From: an uncultured Porphyromonadaceae bacterium
Lineage (GTDB): Bacteria; Bacteroidota; Bacteroidia; Bacteroidales; Paludibacteraceae
Assembly (NCBI GenBank): GCA_937898265.1
Contig: CALEJM010000022.1
Coordinates: 1 to 9,162, forward strand
Direction: 5' to 3'
DNA length: 9,162 nt
Positions 6,470-9,162 of this stretch are shown here, in pieces (within the stretch, counting starts at the first letter, position 1; the number at the start of each line of letters is the position of its first letter). The notes beneath the pieces were generated by a model. That model saw only the letters and a list, made by a program, of their open reading frames with translations, did not search any database and was not told the origin of the DNA. Both the position numbers and the translations under genes were made by a program.

Positions 6470-7753
6470 TTGACAGGCAATAAGAGAAAAATAATCAACG
6501 ACCCGGTATTCGGGTTCATCACAATACCTAACGAGATGCTCTACGATATCGTGGAGCACCCCTATCTGCAACGCCTCAACCGCATCAAGCAGTTGGGATT
6601 GGCGTCTTATGTCTACCCGGGCGCACAACACACACGCTTCCAGCATTCGTTGGGAGCACTCCATCTGATGACGGAGGCCATCAAGCAGCTGCGCAGCAAG
6701 GGACACGACATCAGTCCGGAGGAGGCCGACGGTGTGATGGCAGCCATCTTGCTTCACGACGTCGGACATGGTCCGTTCTCACACGTCTTGGAGCACACCC
6801 TTTTCAGCGGCATCACCCACGAGGAGATCTCGCTCCGACTGATGGAGATTATCAACCGTGAGATGGGAGGAAAGCTACAGTTGGCTATCGACATCTTCTG
6901 CGACCGCTACCCACGCCGCTTCCTCCACCAGCTCATCAGCAGCCAACTCGACATGGACCGCCTCGACTATCTCCGCCGCGACTGTTTCTACACCGGCGTC
7001 GTAGAGGGCGAGATTGGCTCTGCGCGTATCATCAAGATGCTTGACGTCTGCAACGACCGCCTTGTGGTGGAGCGCAAGGGCATCTATTCGATAGAGAACT
7101 TCCTGATTGCCCGCCGCTTCATGTACTGGCAGGTTTATCTCCACAAGACTTCGCTCGGCGCCGAGGAACTGCTTATCCGCGTACTGCGCCGCGCCAAGGA
7201 ACTCTGCATGCGTGGCGACGAGGTGTTTGCCACCCCTGCACTCCACTATTTCTTGGAGGCAGAGCGCAATGCCGAGTCGTTCGACAACGATGCCATGGCA
7301 CTCAACCACTTCACCAACCTTGACGACTCCGACCTCTTCTCTGCCATCAAGGTGTGGCAGAATCACTCAGATGAGATACTCTCTATGCTGAGTCGCAACC
7401 TGATGAACCGCGTACTGATGAAGGTGATGCCACTCAACCAGCCGTTGCAACCTGCCGAGGAGGAGGCTCTCCAACGTCATTACGCCAAGATGTTCAACAT
7501 CTCCGAGGCCGAGGGACGCTACCTCTACGCCCAACGTGTGGTGAAACAAAGCACCTACGACACTGGCGACGGCAGCATCGGTATCCTCTTTGGCGACAAT
7601 GAGGTACGCGAACTCTCGCAGGTGGGCGACAGTATGAATCCAACGATTCTCAACCATAAGACAACGCGTACGTTCCTATGCTACATCCCAGTCGACGAGC
7701 TGCCGCTCCCCAAGCGTCTCGACCTGCTGGGCGATGGGAACCACGACAAATAA
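6470..7753 (+). CDS. HD-domain phosphohydrolase (dNTPase/SAMHD1-like)
   Basis: 427-residue HD-superfamily protein related to bacterial dNTP triphosphohydrolases such as YwfO and to SAMHD1. The metal-binding set is visible: His59 in HTRFQHSLG (54-62), His96-Asp97 in LLHDVGHGPFSH (94-105), and Asp161 in SSQLDMDRLDYLRRD (157-171). These correspond to SAMHD1 H167, H206/D207 and D311. The expected reaction is hydrolysis of a nucleoside triphosphate or related phosphoester; the substrate is not known. The start is TTG at 6470: it places KRKIINDPVFGF, the conserved N-terminus of this family, at residues 5-16, whereas the first ATG (residue 23) would remove it. The frame is the same as that of the WYL gene, separated by one TAA and 12 nt. 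It lies 15 nt before lpxD, a linkage common in Bacteroidetes. Confidence 0.88.
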   Translation: MTGNKRKIINDPVFGFITIPNEMLYDIVEHPYLQRLNRIKQLGLASYVYPGAQHTRFQHSLGALHLMTEAIKQLRSKGHDISPEEADGVMAAILLHDVGHGPFSHVLEHTLFSGITHEEISLRLMEIINREMGGKLQLAIDIFCDRYPRRFLHQLISSQLDMDRLDYLRRDCFYTGVVEGEIGSARIIKMLDVCNDRLVVERKGIYSIENFLIARRFMYWQVYLHKTSLGAEELLIRVLRRAKELCMRGDEVFATPALHYFLEAERNAESFDNDAMALNHFTNLDDSDLFSAIKVWQNHSDEILSMLSRNLMNRVLMKVMPLNQPLQPAEEEALQRHYAKMFNISEAEGRYLYAQRVVKQSTYDTGDGSIGILFGDNEVRELSQVGDSMNPTILNHKTTRTFLCYIPVDELPLPKRLDLLGDGNHDK

Positions 7754-7768
7754 AAACGAACAATAACG

Positions 7769-8821
7769 ATGGAATTTACAGCGAAACAGATTGCCGAGTT
7801 TCTCGGTGGCAAGGTAGAAGGCAACGGCGATGCCCGTGTCTCCGACTTTGCCAAGATTGAAGAAGGACGTCCAGGAGCACTCTCCTTCCTCTCCAATCCC
7901 AAGTACACCCATTATATCTACACCACAGAGAGTTCAATCGTCTTGGTGAACAACGACTTCAAGGCAGAGCAAGCCATCAACGCCACACTCATCCGCGTGC
8001 CCGACGCCTACTCCGCCATTGCCCAACTGCTCACATTGGTACAGAGCATGCAGTCGCAACGTAGCGGCATTGACCCTCGTGCCTATGTTGCCGAAGGAGC
8101 TACGGTAGAAGAGAGAGCCTACGTAGGCGCCTTCGCCGTCGTTGAACAAGGTGCACATATCGGCAAGAATGCCCGTATCTACCCACACGCCTTCGTTGGC
8201 GAGGGAAGCAGCGTTGGCAACGACTCCATCGTCTACGCCCATGCTACCCTCTACGACCACACCGAGGTGGGCGAGCGTTGCATCATTCACGCTGGCGCCG
8301 TCATCGGTGCCGACGGTTTCGGCTTCGCTCCCGATGCTGAGGGCTGCTACCACAAGATTCCTCAGATTGGTCACGTGAAGATTGACGACGACGTGGAAAT
8401 CGGTGCCAACACCACCATCGACCGCGCTACGATGGGCGTGACACACATCGCCAAGGGTGTGAAACTCGACAACCTCGTTCAGATAGCCCACAACGTGGAG
8501 GTGGGCGAGCACACCGCCATGGCAGCACAGACTGGCGTGGCTGGCTCAACGAAGATTGCTCCACACTGCATCTTCGCCGGTCAGGTAGGCGTGGCAGGTC
8601 ACATCGAGGTGGCTGCAGGCTCTATCTTCGGCGCACAGACCGGCGTGGCAGGCGCCGTGAAGGAACCTGGAAAGATTTGGCAAGGCTCACCAGCCATGCC
8701 TGTCGGCATCTTCCGCCGCTCCGCCATCGCACAACGTCAGACGCCCGAACTGCTTCAAGAGTTCCAGGCACTGAAGAAAGAGGTGGCACGCCTCACCGCA
8801 CTACTTGAGGAGAAGAAATAA
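7769..8821 (+). CDS. lpxD: UDP-3-O-(3-hydroxyacyl)glucosamine N-acyltransferase
   Basis: Third enzyme of lipid A synthesis: it transfers a 3-hydroxyacyl chain from acyl carrier protein to the 2-amino group of UDP-3-O-acylglucosamine; cytosolic homotrimer. The 350 residues include an N-terminal uridine-binding domain (about 1-100; [20 protein letters not shown]), then a left-handed parallel beta-helix of hexapeptide repeats (about 101-310), then a C-terminal charged coiled-coil helix (about 322-350). Catalytic His241 in VQIAHNV and His278 in VGVAGHI match E. coli H239 and H276 with an offset of 2. GADGFGF (180-186) is a family hallmark. Start ATG 7769 follows the HD stop by 15 nt with an A-rich leader. 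The next gene, lpxC, supplies its substrate pathway one step earlier. Confidence 0.96.
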   Translation: MEFTAKQIAEFLGGKVEGNGDARVSDFAKIEEGRPGALSFLSNPKYTHYIYTTESSIVLVNNDFKAEQAINATLIRVPDAYSAIAQLLTLVQSMQSQRSGIDPRAYVAEGATVEERAYVGAFAVVEQGAHIGKNARIYPHAFVGEGSSVGNDSIVYAHATLYDHTEVGERCIIHAGAVIGADGFGFAPDAEGCYHKIPQIGHVKIDDDVEIGANTTIDRATMGVTHIAKGVKLDNLVQIAHNVEVGEHTAMAAQTGVAGSTKIAPHCIFAGQVGVAGHIEVAAGSIFGAQTGVAGAVKEPGKIWQGSPAMPVGIFRRSAIAQRQTPELLQEFQALKKEVARLTALLEEKK

Positions 8822-8849
8822 CTTGAAAAAACAAAACAAACTACATATT

Positions 8850-9162
8850 ATGGCAAAACAACAAACCATAGGCGCCCCAATCACCCTCTCAGGTAAGGGA
8901 TTGCACACTGGCGCAGCTATCAACCTCACCATCCTTCCCGGCGAGGTCAACACAGGTCGCGTATTCCAACGCATGGACCTCGAAGGTCAACCTCTCGTTG
9001 AGGCTTTGGCCGACAATGTTTCTAAAACCACCCGTGGCACCGTCTTGGCAAAAGGCGGCGTTGAGGTATGCACCGTTGAGCACTGCCTCTCAGCACTCTA
9101 CGCTCTTGGCATCGACAACGCACTCATCCAATTGGATGGCGCAGAACTTCCAATCCTCAACG
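8850..9162 (+). CDS. lpxC: UDP-3-O-acyl-N-acetylglucosamine deacetylase, 3' partial
   Basis: The N-terminal 104 residues of LpxC, the zinc deacetylase that commits UDP-3-O-acyl-GlcNAc to lipid A; the gene runs off the window. Marks are QQTIGAPITLSGKGLHTG at the start, NTGRVFQR (34-41), TTRGTVL (60-66), CTVEHCLSAL (74-83) and GIDNALIQLDG (87-97). His78 in TVEH corresponds to the zinc ligand H79 of E. coli. In Bacteroidetes this gene usually continues into a FabZ dehydratase domain, giving a bifunctional protein, followed by lpxA; neither can be seen here. The start ATG lies 28 nt after lpxD in an A-rich leader without Shine-Dalgarno. Confidence 0.95.
   Translation, partial: MAKQQTIGAPITLSGKGLHTGAAINLTILPGEVNTGRVFQRMDLEGQPLVEALADNVSKTTRGTVLAKGGVEVCTVEHCLSALYALGIDNALIQLDGAELPILN

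Noticed and set aside
8071..8700. Repetitive sequence in lpxD considered as a DNA repeat
   Set aside because: It is the hexapeptide repeat of the beta-helix fold at protein level; the DNA copies are too divergent to be a separate repeat element.

Overview
The window looks like a chromosomal core region of a member of the Bacteroidales, most likely Prevotellaceae. The clues are the gene order HD phosphohydrolase - lpxD - lpxC, A-rich leaders without Shine-Dalgarno sequences, TTTG / TAnnTTTG promoter elements instead of sigma-70 boxes, a DUF2147 exported protein, and the protein sequences themselves. Codons end strongly in C, which opens many long false frames on the opposite strand. The genus assignment is inference. 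All supported genes are on the + strand.

Positions 1-3043 hold two genes about 25 nt apart. The first is the 3' part of a LamG-like plus OmpA-like cell-wall-anchoring protein, cut by the window edge. The second is a complete ribonuclease R (rnr). A strong intrinsic terminator follows at 3070-3102.

Positions 3044-3269 are the only sizeable non-coding stretch. They contain the terminator, then about 95 nt with no feature I can name, then a promoter region with two possible Bacteroidetes-type promoters and a 12-13 nt direct repeat just ahead of kdsA.

Positions 3270-9162 form one probable operon of seven genes with gaps from -4 to 36 nt: kdsA, kdsD (ATGA overlap), a secreted DUF2147 protein, a WYL-domain regulator, an HD-domain phosphohydrolase, lpxD, and the 5' end of lpxC (probably the lpxC-fabZ fusion usual in this phylum). 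KdsD makes arabinose 5-phosphate and KdsA condenses it with phosphoenolpyruvate to give Kdo 8-phosphate. LpxC and LpxD carry out the second and third steps of lipid A synthesis. The two halves of the Kdo-lipid A pathway are therefore probably transcribed together.

Between the two halves lie three genes with no known enzymatic role in the pathway: an exported small protein, a putative ligand-sensing DNA-binding protein, and a putative nucleotide hydrolase. These are the best place to look for undescribed biology, possibly envelope- or nucleotide-dependent control of LPS synthesis. No mobile element, CRISPR array, tRNA or rRNA is visible.
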